A stretch of DNA of 64,000 bases from Haliotis asinina (GCF_037392515.1 NC_090288.1:11228969-11292968), one strand, 5' to 3'. Counted from the stretch's first letter, positions 46,090 to 57,054 are shown. Program-made: numbers and translations. Notes: a model not told the origin generated them from the sequence alone.

Positions 46090-47020
46090 ATCCCGATTGT
46101 ACTCCTGTTTCCATCTTGCTGGACTATGAGAGAGCCATCTGGAATGCAGCTGCGACAGAGTTTCCGAATGTTGACATCAAGGAATGTTTTTACCATTTGA
46201 GCCAGAATGTCTACAGACGTATACAGAGTTCAGGTCTGCAAGCAGCGTATTCAGCATCACATGAACTCCAAGAATGATTCCAGCCTTAGCGTTCATCCCA
46301 GAAGACGAGGCAGAGCATTTGCCTGAAGGACTAGAGCCCGTCATTGACTACTTTGAGGACACCTACATTGACCGTCCACAGAGCCGAGGTCGACGCCCTG
46401 TAATGTTCTCAACTGGATCCTGGAACCAACACCAGAGGACACTGGACGGCCTGCCCAGAACTAATAACCATCTGGTGGGGTGGCATCGTCGCCTGTTGAC
46501 CAACATGTCAGGCTGTCACCCTCCATTTGGAGGTTCCTGGATGTTCTCAGACGAGAGCAGACCGTCAACGACCACGTCATAACCCAGATGCCATCTGGGT
46601 TGAACATTGCCCGATCGAGGAAACAGTATCGCGACTGCCAGCAGCGTCTTCAGCCATTCTCCACAGACTACCCCAACAGACTAGAACTTCTTACGAAGCG
46701 TTGCCCACAATATTAGAATGTAGCGAGTTCATGCTACATTAGTAAACATGGCAATATCATTAAAAGATACAGTAACCTTATGTATGTCACATGTATGTGC
46801 TTCCTTACTTAAATGCTATCATTTGTTATGTATGAAATAGGATCAGTAAAACTGATACTAAAGCATGTCAAAAAGAAGGTAATAGTTCATGTTTGTTTTA
46901 AATGGAATATTGTTATATTATTATTTGGTACATATGTTAAAATGAATAATGTTGAAAATGTTCTTCATCTTATTTTTATTTTGGGGTGGGAATTGTCCGG
47001 GTGGGAATTGTCCTAGACCC

Positions 47021-47207
47021 CACAGTGGGACTCCGCAGTAACAAACACCAAAACTAAGTCAATAAATCAATAAACGAATAAATCTATACAAATAGATGAA
47101 AAAAACACCAAAATATGCACGCCCCAGGTAAAATGGTAGAGCGCAAAAGTGGCAAAACCGGCAAAATAGCAAAGATTCAAACTCTAAACTGTACAATCTA
47201 CTTAATC
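47021..47207. repeat. module Q, copy 1, right part
   Basis: GTCAATAAATCAATAAACGA and CACCAAAATATGCACGCCCC continue the alignment with 63330-63445 after the MULE insertion. It contains ~40 bp (GGTAAAATGGTAGAGCGC...) absent from the other copy. Confidence 0.8.
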
Positions 47208-47220
47208 TTATTTTACTCGA

Positions 47221-47492
47221 AACCCGTGAAGGTCCCGGGGTAGAATAGGCCTGCAGCAACCCATGCTTGCCATAAAAGGCGACTCAGCTTGTCGTAAGAG
47301 GCGACTAACGGGATCGGGTGGTCAGGCTCGCTGACTTGGTTGACGCATGTCATCGGTTCCCAATTGCGCAGATCGATGCTCATGTTGTTGATCACTGGAT
47401 TGTCTGGTCCAGACTCGATTATTTACAGACCGCCGCCATATAGCTGTAATATTGCTGAGTGCGGCGTAAAACTCAACTCACTCACTCACTCA
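47221..47492 (+). mobile_element. family B repeat, complete, with 13-bp target duplication
   Basis: 272 bp from AACCCGTGAAGGTCCCGGGG to ACTCACTCACTCACTCA, with perfect 13-bp direct repeats TTATTTTACTCGA at 47208-47220 and 47493-47505. This is the clearest full-length copy, and its flanks show it moves by target-primed reverse transcription like a SINE. Its last ~40 bp (GGAATATTGC-like word, then GCGGCGTAAAACT) match family A. Confidence 0.88.
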
Positions 47493-47505
47493 TTATTTTA
47501 CTCGA

Positions 47506-48028
47506 TAAATCAGAATGGTCTCAATGTTAGCATTGTCATAATGTGAGCAGTTACACAATCAAAGCAAAATATTTTACATGTAAGTGTACGATTTATTTAA
47601 CAAGCCAGAACATATCTCCACAAACACGGCAGCTACTCCTCAATCTCAGGGTTTGTGACTGTGAGGGGTACTCCCTACAAGGCTCACTCCCATTAGTGAA
47701 TAGGGTGCCCTCCCATTTCACGTATTTTTTACTCGGTTCTGTTCTGCTACGGAAAATTAATTAGGTGATGTTGGTATGTCATGCCTGGTGTATTTCTCAG
47801 GATTAGGTGAATTGGGTATGGACCAGTCCATATATGATCAGAGGGGATTCAGCAACCATGCTGGAGTGAAAGAATGACAAAATTCAGAGACAGATTTACT
47901 GCTGGTTGTCTTTTTTATGCATTATGAAAATGGTAATGGTAAAGTAACACAGACTACTTTCACGTATAACATCACATTATAGTTAAAAGCTGCATGCGTT
48001 GAGCTTGTTAGATGTTGTTGTAAAGATT
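47506..48028. other. no gene or named repeat recognised
   Basis: AT-rich; a 73-codon frame (47543-47764) has no domain. Confidence 0.35.
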
Positions 48029-48390
48029 AAGGTCACATGCAACCAAAAAATCAAACATAATTAAAACACAATTATCACTTATTCATGACATATAATATAC
48101 ATTGCTGCTTGTGAAAAAAAACAAATAAACAAAATTACAAGAGTACAATCGCGATTCAAAAGCGCAATATTTTGTACTTTGGCTCACATCCCTCGAAACG
48201 AAGCCCTCGGGAGACCGAACCCAGTCATAGCGGGTGGTTGTGCCTCTCAAGTGTAGCGGGCTATTTTTTCATTGCGTTTTTTTTTTAACTTTGTAGGCTG
48301 AATTAGCATTTTTTGATGATTTGCTTCTGTTAGTGCATACTGAAAGGTATCAGAATCTGCAAAGTTGAATTTTACGTTGCATGTGACCTT
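48029..48390. mobile_element. 362-bp MITE with GGTCACATGCAAC ends
   Basis: AAGGTCACATGCAAC at 48029-48043 is exactly inverted at 48376-48390. TTAA-like sequence flanks both sides, but the exact target duplication is not certain. A second, inverted copy lies at 59960-60180. Confidence 0.75.
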
Positions 48391-48954
48391 TTTAATTAAA
48401 ACGTAGAGAAGGACACCCACACTTGAAGGGTGAAGGTTATGCAGGAAAATGAGGTGATGTGGGTTTACTACGTCAACAGGCAGCTGTGCAGTCAACCAGA
48501 TAGTTTGTTGTTTTAACATGTCTGACAATTGGTACGTCTGACCAGAGAGACTCTAACAAGCCGATGTTAACGCATGTGATCTAGCGATAGTTTTGCGTTC
48601 TTTAACATGTTTTGGGACTGATGGCCGTGGTGTATCATTTATTCTTCATTCACTCTCATACGTACTTCTTTGTTTTATTTTTTCTTTATTTCTTTCAATC
48701 ATTCACATATAATTCTTGTTCTTAATTCTTACTATAATTTACATTCACTGTAAAATTCCGACTGATACAGTAAACTAGCTGAGGTACTGTTAAACGCAGC
48801 CGAAGTTGCGCTGGAAACGAACCAAGTCACTGTGTGTGTTGGACCATGGCGAGGCACACGTTAATTAGTACAAATGGTAAAGAAAGCAAGCGAGTGACCT
48901 ATCCCTGTTGTAGATTATTCAAATAGGAGAATACCCCATAAAAACCTCGGTAGA
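48391..48954. other. no gene or named repeat recognised
   Basis: AT-rich intergenic DNA. Confidence 0.35.
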
Positions 48955-49260
48955 AAAAATAGCCAGGACGGGCAAACGAGAATTACTAAGAATGGATCTC
49001 ACAATGTTAAAACGAAACATGCTAAACTGGGTAGGTACACTCAAAGAATTGCAAGCGTAAGGTTTTACCCACGATAGAATATATTCAACAATGGAAACTT
49101 TGACTACATACCGAGTGTCACGTAGAAAGAAACAGTTTTGGTGCTTTGTGTTTCCTTTGTGAGGGGTTTTGCATGGCCTTTAGTTCACGACTGGTGACGT
49201 GTGACGTCCTGGACAGAAAGTGGAAGCATTTTAGTTCTTTCCTTCATTACCCATTTGGGG
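48955..49260. mobile_element. diverged relative of the element nested at 45396
   Basis: TTACTAAGAATGGATCTCAC, GTTAAAACGAAACATGC and GACTACATACCGAGTGTCAC match the left part of the nested element in order. Its ends are not recognisable. Confidence 0.6.
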
Positions 49261-49306
49261 CTTCTTAACTAACCCTTATGTGTTCTGAAGAAGCACTGAC
49301 TATGTA

Positions 49307-50848
49307 AACTCATGGGCAAAAGAAACTTATCACTTTAAAATTTCCATTTACGCTTCTAAACAAAACTGAACTAGGTAAAACATACTGAGAAAACATTCGC
49401 TAAAACACATTTTTAAGCTGAGTAGCAAGCAAAAAACCCGAGATATTGTGATTTTCGTGAAAGCACGAAAAACAGTGAAAAAGGTTTTTTGAGTGTAACC
49501 AAAAGTTCTCGTGCACATTGGTTGCATAAATACAGCTGTTCGACAGTGCAATCATGCATTATCAAAAAGCATATCAAAGTTATGCCACGACTGTCATCGG
49601 AGCAACGCAATAGGGCCATCGGTATGGCCCATATGGGGGCGTCACAACGTCAGATTGCCAGAACATTCCACTGCAGCCAGGCAACAATCAGCAACCTCCT
49701 GAGACGTTTTCAGCAGACAGGTCAGACCACTGACCGTCCAAGATCAGGTAGACCAAGGGTTACGACGCCCGCCGAAGACCGCCATATCCGTACGATACAC
49801 CTACGGAACAGATTCGTCACAGCGACGTCAACGGCGACCACAGCCTTGGGACACCGCATCAGCAGACGAACCGTACTAAGACGTCTCCGTGCTGCTGGTA
49901 TCAGAGCTCGCCGTCCATTCCGTGGAATGCCCTTGACCCGCCAACATTGTCAACGTCGGCTGCAGTGGGCACGAACAGTACGTCGGTGGCAGCGACGTGA
50001 CTGGCAGAGAGTGCTCTTCACTGATGAAAGTCGTTTCAACTTGTACAGAAATGATGGCCGAGCCCGTGTATACCGACGTAGAGGTGAGCGATTGGCGAGG
50101 AACTGCATTCAAGAGGTGCACCCATTTGGAGGAGGTGGTATCATGGTGTGGGGTGGGATTTGTGCTGATCAGAGGACACAGCTTGTCATCCTGCATGGAA
50201 ATCTGACAGCCCAAAGGTATAGGGACGAAGTCTTGAGGCCAGTTGTTTTGCCCTTTGTGCGTCAACAGCCAAGAGGTGTTCTTTTGCAACAGGACAATGC
50301 ACGTCCGCATACTGCCAGAATCGTTGAAGATTACCTCAACAACGCCAACATCAACGTTTTGCCCTGGCCAGCACGTTCCCCAGACATGAATCCCATTGAA
50401 CACCTCTGGGATCATCTCGACAGACAGCTAAGACAACGACAGCAACCACCAGCAAATCGCCAACAATTGGAGCAAGTTCTCTTGGAACTGTGGCAGAGGA
50501 TTCCTCCTGACGTCATCAGGCGTTTGACGACATCAATGCGGAGACGTGTACTAGCGTGCATTGATTCAAGGGGTGGACACACTAGGTACTGAGTGCTCAG
50601 ACACTTCCAAGATTCAGTTTTCCACACACTCTGTGAATGCAATCCTCTGTGTAAACTTTCACGTCCACCCCATGTGTCATCTACCTCACTTCCTGCATGC
50701 ATGAACATTGACAGGGCATCAACAAATACAGTTTTTGCTGTGTAAATGGCTTATCTTTCTTATATAAACATTCTTTCTGACATTTTTTTGTTTTTGTCGT
50801 TTTTAACACAAATAATGTCGGGTGATAAGTTTCTTTTGCCCATGAGTT
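49307..50848 (+). mobile_element. Tc1-type DNA transposon, intact copy 2
   Basis: Same length (1542 bp), ends and content as the copy at 32979. TA duplications lie at 49305-49306 and 50849-50850 and the flanks are unrelated, so this is a separate insertion and not part of a larger duplication. I saw no difference between the copies on reading through them. Confidence 0.95.
49582..50592 (+). CDS. Tc1-family DD34E transposase, copy 2
   Basis: The same 336-residue protein as copy 1, with an in-frame upstream ATG at 49489 that would give 367 residues. The HTH region, the GRPR linker, the glycine-rich box and all three catalytic acidic residues are intact. Two identical full-length frames in one 64-kb window suggest a source family that is, or was very recently, active. 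Confidence 0.95.
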   Translation: MPRLSSEQRNRAIGMAHMGASQRQIARTFHCSQATISNLLRRFQQTGQTTDRPRSGRPRVTTPAEDRHIRTIHLRNRFVTATSTATTALGHRISRRTVLRRLRAAGIRARRPFRGMPLTRQHCQRRLQWARTVRRWQRRDWQRVLFTDESRFNLYRNDGRARVYRRRGERLARNCIQEVHPFGGGGIMVWGGICADQRTQLVILHGNLTAQRYRDEVLRPVVLPFVRQQPRGVLLQQDNARPHTARIVEDYLNNANINVLPWPARSPDMNPIEHLWDHLDRQLRQRQQPPANRQQLEQVLLELWQRIPPDVIRRLTTSMRRRVLACIDSRGGHTRY

Positions 50849-50850
50849 TA

Positions 50851-51089
50851 TTTTATTCATAAGTGGTTATTGGCAAATGTCAGTGAGATTGACAAGACAT
50901 ATTTCAATACATCTCTTATCGATGTGTCCCAGCATAGTCTTTATTTCACTGGAGTTCGGTCAGGGCTTTCACAAATAACTTCATCGATATATCTTAGTTA
51001 GTATTTATAAAATGCCTAAATTCAAAAGAGTTCCAAGGTGTAGTATTCTAGGTGTATATGATGCTGGAAGTAAAGCTCTGCGTTTAGGA
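50851..51089. other. no gene recognised
   Basis: Short AT-rich spacer between the Tc1 copy and the next SINE-like repeat. Confidence 0.35.
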
Positions 51090-51335
51090 ACCCTGAAGAT
51101 CTGGGGTAGAATAGGCCTTCAGCACCCCATGCTTGCCATGAAAGGCGACTATGCTAGTCGTAACAGGCGACTAACGGGGTGGGGTGGTCAGACTCGCTGA
51201 CTTGGTTGACACATGTCATTAGTTCCCCATTGCAAAGATCCATGCTCATGTTGTTGATCACTGGATTGTCTGGTCCAGACTCGATTATTTACAGACCGCC
51301 GCCATATAGATGGAATATTACTGAACTCACTCACT
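51090..51335 (+). mobile_element. family B repeat, near full length
   Basis: Starts AACCCTGAAGATCTGGGGTA. The 3' end is shortened: GGAATATTACTGAACTCAC skips the GCGGCGTAAAACT part. It belongs to the CTCACTCA-tailed group. Confidence 0.8.
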
Positions 51336-51399
51336 AAATTAAATTGAATTATGTGTCATTATACTTTGATCTATTTTTTATTATATGCTTGCAAAATAT

Positions 51400-52400
51400 A
51401 GGAAACAAAAGTGAAAATATTTTCGTTCACGAGCGAGAATAGTCGAATTAAAACCAGAATGATGTCATTTTTTGTCATGATACTTGTAAACACTTTCATT
51501 CATTTACAACCTCAAACAATAAAAACCTTACGTATTTTGAGTGCAAGTACATATTCTTGTACTTGTTAAAAATTAGCGGAATTAAGTCGACGAGTTGAAT
51601 TTTGTGCCACGATACTTATAAATATACCCTCATTCATTTACAACCTCCAAAAGATGCATTTTTAGTAAAGTAAATGTTTTCACACATGTTTTAAAAAATC
51701 GCTCTCAATTAGCAAAATTAAGTCAAAATGAGTTGAAGTTTGTGTCATGGTACTCACAAAGGTACTTTGTTTTATTTACATCCTCCAAAATATTGGAAAA
51801 GATTCTTTTGAGTGAAAATAAATATTCTCATCCATGGGCCAAAATGTTTTCGCACATTGGCGAGATTTTTTAAAATTACTCTCAGTTAGCGGAATTGAGT
51901 CAAAATGAGTTTAAGTTTGTGTCATGATACTCATAAATATAACTTCATTCATTTACATCCTGCAAAACATTTGAAAAGACTTATCTGGAGTAAAAGTAAA
52001 TATTCTCACCCATGGGCCAAAGTTTTTCGCAGATGGGCGAGATGTTTTGAAAATCGCTCAAGCAGAATTTTCAGAAATTAAACACTTATGGGTCTGTCCA
52101 TGTGCAAGCGAGTTTAAATTCTGAGTTTTCGAAAAATGAATGTTCATTTTTTCACCCTTCACACATATTCATTACAGCATGTTTATGTTTGTCAAATCCC
52201 TTGTGAGAGAGTGGCCACAGTGCGGATAGTCCAGAATTAAATTGTGACGCGTTAACAGCATTTTGAAATTTCAGTGAAAAAAAGACGTCCGATGCAATTC
52301 CCTATTTTGACTGGTAGCATACGTTCCCCAGTTAAAAAGTACTTATCTTACCTCATACATAAAAGTCGGTTTCTGATTGGCTGAGCCTTACAAGGGAATA
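51400..52400. repeat. inverted copy of the CCCATGGGCGAG array and its spacer
   Basis: Reverse matches to the 39-40.5 kb array: TAAATATTCTCACCCATGGG near 52000, a decayed unit near 51820, GAGTTGAATTTTGTGCCACG near 51592. From about 52030 to 52385 it matches the unique spacer of the first array (AAATCCCTTGTGAGAGAGTG, GCATACGTTCCCCAG). Order and orientation agree with one inverted composite repeat. Confidence 0.8.
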
Positions 52401-53044
52401 AACGTGGCGCAAAGCCATACTCACCCATTCGCAGATCACAGAGTATACACGCAACGAGATTGCTCCTAATCGTTTAATCATGTATATGAGAAACATTGTA
52501 AAAAAAAGAATGATAAAATCATTGCTGACAACAGAGAACGAATACAAGTTCTATATTGCTCTTTGAAATGGATCGGTTCTACAGCCAAATAATACACACT
52601 ATCATTAACTGAACAGAACTCTTTCCTATTTGACTTAGGTGACTACTGACTGTTATTGCTATGGAACACTCCATATGCATGTTCAAACGTTTTAACAACA
52701 ACCAGATCAAACACTGTCTCTGATAAAGCGACAGCGTGTTGTGGATCTCTCTTTTGTGCATGCTGGTCTTTCCTTTGTGGTTATATGTGTACATGACGGG
52801 AAACGATGTGAATCTAATGAATGCCTGTTATCTGTAGTGTTACCTGAAGCTGTTACGGCAGTTTTGCTTGTTACTCTTATACTGTGTGTTTCCTATTGAA
52901 GGAAATGAGTGGATAATCACTGCTTTTATTGTACTACTTTTGAATTTGTAATACTAATGTAATATCGATGTAGTGATTTGTATTAAATGTGTGAACTTAG
53001 TTAATTATTAATCAGATCACATTGCTTTTTGCTGATTCCTGTTG
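52401..53044. repeat. diverged dispersed repeat (relatives at 54440-54720 and 55800-56030)
   Basis: TCTTTCCTTTGTGGTTATAT (about 52768) recurs near 54568 with similar surroundings, and GAGTGGATAATCACTGC with GATTTGTATTAAATG-like sequence recurs at 55808-55930. No coding signal. Confidence 0.5.
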
Positions 53045-53140
53045 AACTGTTGCATTTGTCTCAATATTGAGATTCGAGCCCCTAACAGCTGTCTCTGGCA
53101 TGTGAACAGTATAGCGAACTCGTACGAACGAAGAAAGGGA
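53045..53140 (-). mobile_element. tRNA-derived SINE, fourth family, partial
   Basis: On the minus strand GGGGCTCGAATCTC is a B box and GTATAGCG-like sequence marks the head; the body GCAACAGTTCAACAGGAATC matches the better copy at 57178. Confidence 0.5.
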
Positions 53141-53394
53141 AATATTTCACCTTTGTTGTATTTTCATTCACAAAATCCAAAACTTATTCTTGTAAGCCTT
53201 ATTTACTTTTGATTTGGGGTTTGTGGCAGTGACACCACTTCCTATCCCTTCCAGAGTGTTTACACATCTTATTAGAAGCTACATCATAGATTCAATGCAC
53301 AAGCAAGAAGTGGGGTACCCACGTAGGTATCAATACAGTACACCAAATAAAACCAGTTATTAGGTACACCTAATTGGGCTCTCAGTCCAGATTT

Positions 53395-53535
53395 GAAGAG
53401 GCCATTTTACGACGATGGTGTATTGGTCATTCAATATTAACTCTCGAGTATCTGTTGAAAGGTGAGGCTCCTCCGTTGTGTATGCCTTGTGACGAGAGAA
53501 TCAGTCAGGCATGTTCTGTTTGATTGTGTTTTTTT
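53395..53535 (+). pseudogene. LINE ORF2 C-terminal remnant
   Basis: From 53410 the frame reads RRWCIGHSILTLEYLLKGEA then PPLCMPCDERISQA, and after one shift VRHVLFDC. This is the RLRIGHTxLTHxYLL...C-x2-C...VxHxLxxC signature at the end of I/Jockey-group LINE proteins. The Arg-Ile of the signature is Trp-Cys here. The rest of the ORF is not adjacent. Confidence 0.7.
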
Positions 53536-54439
53536 CCATCCCAAGGGATGAATATTTCAATGTCAAAAAGCATTAAAGTGCCTTTTTAGTAAAGTTCATT
53601 TTCATATGATATATCTAAAAGAAATAGATCTAAATAATAAAGTTTCATATATATAATGAATTTTTATTTTTTTGTTAGTATGCGAACATTATCTCTGATT
53701 GCTTTTTTGAGACTGCTCCATTGATTTAAGCATCGAAAAATTATTGCTCCCCTAAACCAGTTCATTCAAAGTATATTCAAAATATATATCTAACTGTGTT
53801 TTACCTGCAGAATATTTGTTTCATCTTAATCTGTGTCTAAACCTACAGCAATCATCAGTAAATGTATAACTCCAAGTAGGAAGCCACGAAGGAAACAGTG
53901 GCACCGTTATTCCCAATGACCCCCAGTCTGGGCCACACATAATCAGCGCTAAGCACCTTGTATGTTATTTGGTCCTACTATTGATCTTTGTCGTCGAACA
54001 ACTTCAAGTATATGTCCACCTACTGGATCACTTTAATGTACTGGAGCAGCGTTAATACAAGCTTCCTGGCATGTTCGCCTATCCAGATTTCAGAACATTT
54101 TGAAATAAAAGTACGTTTATACCGCATACGCACTTATGCATGTCGTCAAAGTAGCGAAATAATCTTACGTGCGACGTTAACCTAACCTCACTCATACTTG
54201 ACAAACCGTATCGATCGTGTTTAGAAAAGTAATTACTGTCAAAATTACACGTCTTTCATGGAAAAAAGCTGTCTTTGAAACACAGAATGTATTCCGAACT
54301 GATTTGTTTTTCAGTCACATCCTGTCACACGCCCAGGTATGACATTGACATTGTGTGATGGAACAACGAGAAAAAATATTTCTACAACATAATACATGCT
54401 AACTGACACATAATGGCGGATATAAGAGAACCAAAGCCT
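53536..54439. other. no gene recognised
   Basis: Possibly includes the LINE 3' UTR. Near 54170 GTGCGACGTTAACCTAACCT looks like a decayed family B tail. Confidence 0.35.
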
Positions 54440-54720
54440 GTTTGAATTCAGTTTGTCAACTGATGACTTGTTGCCGTCGAACACTCATTGTTTACATGTT
54501 GTAACGACAACGAATTCAAACACTGAGGTCGTATATTGTCTGTGCCTGAGCATGTTGATCTTTCCTTTGTGGTTATATATGCACATGATGGGATCTGATC
54601 AATGCATTATTGTGCATGGATTATTTTATATGTTGAGTCACTCGTCCACAACGCCGGATGTGCAATGCTTTCCTGTCACCCTTGATGGTGCAGTGCATAA
54701 CGGAGATATGTAGAAACAGG
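54440..54720. repeat. diverged copy of the 52.4-53.0 kb repeat
   Basis: ATCTTTCCTTTGTGGTTATA and TGCACATGATGGGA parallel 52766-52800 in the same orientation. An 86-codon frame (54453-54713) crosses it without a known domain. Confidence 0.5.
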
Positions 54721-55541
54721 TGATAGTGAGAAGTCAATTCTTAACGCCATTCGTAACGGATACTAGTATTACTTCATATCCCACTCATGCACACTTACAC
54801 ATAAAGCAAACCCATGATGGCTTTAATTCCACTTGAAACTACTGGCAAACACATATAAGATGATCCACGACCTGAAAAATGACCCCAATTTGCATACTTG
54901 GGAACGCCCCACAGAACGATCCACTTGAAACAAGAGGGAGACAGGTTGTCTGATAAATATCGAGAAGTTCATTTTCCCCGTGCGTTTCACGCATGAATTG
55001 TTATAGCACACTCGATTTGGGAACAGGTACAATCCCAACGAATTGAATCAACACAATATACTGAGCAAATATGTTTAGGACCACCGATCCATTTCACGAA
55101 GCAAATGACATTTTCCTGGGTTTTTGTTAACAGAATTGTTGAATATCTAAAATGCTCGTCAATGCCTCAATCATCTGTTTGTCTTCGTCTTAACTAAAGG
55201 TTAGCGTGGAATATCAGTATCATATGCCTGAAATTGCAGTCCTATCATTCGAAGGAATATGCGCTGTTGATTTCATGTCACGGATAGCGTGTATTGCACG
55301 TGCATAATCGTCAAGCTACCTGTAGCAGCCAAGTGTACTCGCCCAATTCGTTGTGCCGCCTCTCTTGTCACAAATGTGTTTAGTGCGCAGGATCATCTAA
55401 TATGTGTCTAGCAGTACATTATCAATTCCGCCTTAGTACGTTCTGTGAATATAAAGAAAGACAGGATGTTTACATAAACTATTTACCACAGTTACCCTTA
55501 TGTTGTGTCTTTTGTGTCTTTTGTGTTGTGTCAAGAAAATT
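54721..55541. other. no gene or named repeat recognised
   Basis: Nothing supported; short frames only. Confidence 0.35.
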
Positions 55542-55800
55542 AGTGAGTGAGTTTAGGTTTACGCCGCACTCAGCAATATTCCATCTATATGGCGGCGGTC
55601 TGTAAATAATCGAGTCTGGACCAGACAATCCAGTGATCAACAGCATGGGGATGGATCTGCGCAATTGGGAATTGATGACATGTGTCAACCAAGTCAACGA
55701 GCCTGACCATCCGATCCCGTTAGTCACCTTTTACGACAAGCATAGTCACCTTTTATGGCAAGCATGGGTTGCTGAGGGCCTATTCTACCCTTCACGGGTC
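55542..55800 (-). mobile_element. family B repeat, near full length, with small duplication
   Basis: Reversed tail TAGTGAGTGAGTTTAGG to the head TATTCTACCCTTCACGGGTC. TAGTCACCTTTTACGACAAG and TAGTCACCTTTTATGGCAAG form a short tandem duplication near the head (55722-55765). AGAAAATTAG occurs on both sides (about 55534 and 55801), a likely ~10-bp target duplication. Confidence 0.82.
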
Positions 55801-55859
55801 AGAAAATTAGTGGATAATCACTATTGCCTTTGAAGTTGTATTGCCACTGTAATACCTGT

Positions 55860-55934
55860 GTAGAGATTTGTAATATTTTTTAAGTTAGTCAACTGTGTAG
55901 TGATTTGTAATATTTTTTAAGTTAGTCAACTGTG
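55860..55934. repeat. 37-bp tandem duplication
   Basis: Two units of GATTTGTAATATTTTTTAAG plus flanking bases, with one difference. Confidence 0.85.
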
Positions 55935-56859
55935 AATCACATCACATTGTTTTATTGCTTTTTGAGATCACATCAAATCCTTCTATGGCCTGATTCCCGG
56001 TAAATTGCTACATTAGTCTCAACATTGAGTTGACAGAGGCATTATTCCAGCCATACACTGACAGTTTATACAGCATCAGATTCAAAAGCAATCAATTCGT
56101 TATTTACATTACATAGCCACAATATATGATACAGGTCAACTCCCTCAGCTAACAATGAGGAAACAGGTCTTTCACATTTGTCGCTCCATAATACGAGACT
56201 TGCCTTTACAAAACTCCGCAAAGTAAAGCAGAATATGATTGACGATGCGCACTTCACTGCAACAGACAAATTTGGGAAGTCTATCCCCATTCAGCAGATA
56301 GTCATGAGTAAACCAACTCTGGCTAATACGACATCGTCGAAAAATCACTTCTTTACGTCTTTACAATAAAAGTAGGTATAACCAATTTATTGCCTTCAAT
56401 GCATGAAGTTTATTTCTTCCTACTTGGGTTTCACTGTACCACATCAGCAGTAGAGGTAATTTCTTGATCAGACAATCCATTCTGGTTTCCGCGATTCCGC
56501 GGTTGTCGAAAAAATCGCGGAATTTACTGTTCCATGCAGAAAAAAACGTCTGGTCAGCGGAAAACGCATTTTCTTGCAGACTCCGTGCAGAATTTACCAC
56601 TTTTCTGCAGCGGAATTGTTTTTTAAACGTAGTGAAAACTGATTGACAGCCGAAATGAAAAGTAGAGTTAATATCAAAAGTAGGATCGGTTGCACATAAA
56701 ACGAACTGAGATATTTACTGTGACAACATTTCCAAAGCAATCAATTTCTTTCAGATATCGTTTAAATGCAAAATTGTTGTTTGCATGAAGCTGTGGTTGT
56801 GAAGTTGTGGGTGAGTGTAACCGCAGAGTGTTTTGCAGAATATTGCAAAATAGGGTGCA
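55935..56859. other. no gene recognised
   Basis: Some short frames on both strands (56066-56290, 56178-56369, 56361-56600) have no domain I can name. CCGCGATTCCGCGGTTGTCG near 56488 is a GC-rich local palindrome. Confidence 0.35.
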
Positions 56860-57035
56860 AAATTTGCTTCGCGGAATTCTTAAAAATTTGCCGAGGAATC
56901 CAGAAGGGACTGATAAGAGCTGCTTTAGCTGTAGCATCGGCCCTTGTGTTACCTGCTTTTTCGACGTGACCTGGCAACCAGCAGAAGGCGATGCTACTCT
57001 GGCCAGTAGAAAGATCGTTGTAAAGTTCTAACCCG
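56860..57035 (-). pseudogene. LINE ORF2 RNase H domain remnant
   Basis: The minus strand reads SSIAFCWLPGHVEKAGNTRA then DATAKAAL, the WxPGHxxxxGNxxAD...AK signature of RNase H in I/Nimbus-type LINEs. The preceding LYNDLSTGQ fits the linker. The open frame runs on toward 56762, but the sequence after AKAAL is unlike the family. Confidence 0.7.
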
Positions 57036-57054
57036 TCCAGGATGATAACGCATT

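Larger units (their letters stand above)
44794..46715 (+). pseudogene. MULE transposase with N-terminal FLYWCH zinc finger, broken
   Basis: The start at 44794 has a good context (CCACCATGG). MDNQVEHVMSQRGVKKVHFR and GYRYVRLKDLKNGVVSYHCE form the first half of a FLYWCH finger; the rest (QVCWCPACPHAPDQ) is in another frame. A probable intron (45006-45122) with a (CA)n run follows. YKLTGAGETFLQFDGGG (about 45335) matches the region just before the MULE catalytic core. The DGTF part with the first catalytic Asp is missing. After the nested element come LLDYERAIWNAAATEFPNVD, KECFYHLSQNVYRR (second Asp region and the CxxH motif), FEDTYIDRP and RTNNHLVGWH. Several shifts and stops make it inactive. 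Confidence 0.8.
44280..47020 (+). mobile_element. MULE-type DNA transposon with FLYWCH domain, degraded, 9-bp duplication
   Basis: Left flank CACAGTAGG (44271-44279) and right flank CACAGTGGG (47021-47029) form a 9-bp target duplication with one change. The matching empty site in the undisturbed module Q copy reads CTCAGTGGG (63321-63329). The ends carry related inverted words (AGGACAATTC near 44287; GAATTGTCCT near 47005), repeated once inside each end with CCCACCC. Another element lies within it (45396-46089). Confidence 0.85.

Noticed and set aside
32979-50848. Segmental duplication as the explanation for the two Tc1 copies
   Set aside because: The identity stops exactly at the TIRs and the flanks differ, so two transpositions explain it better.
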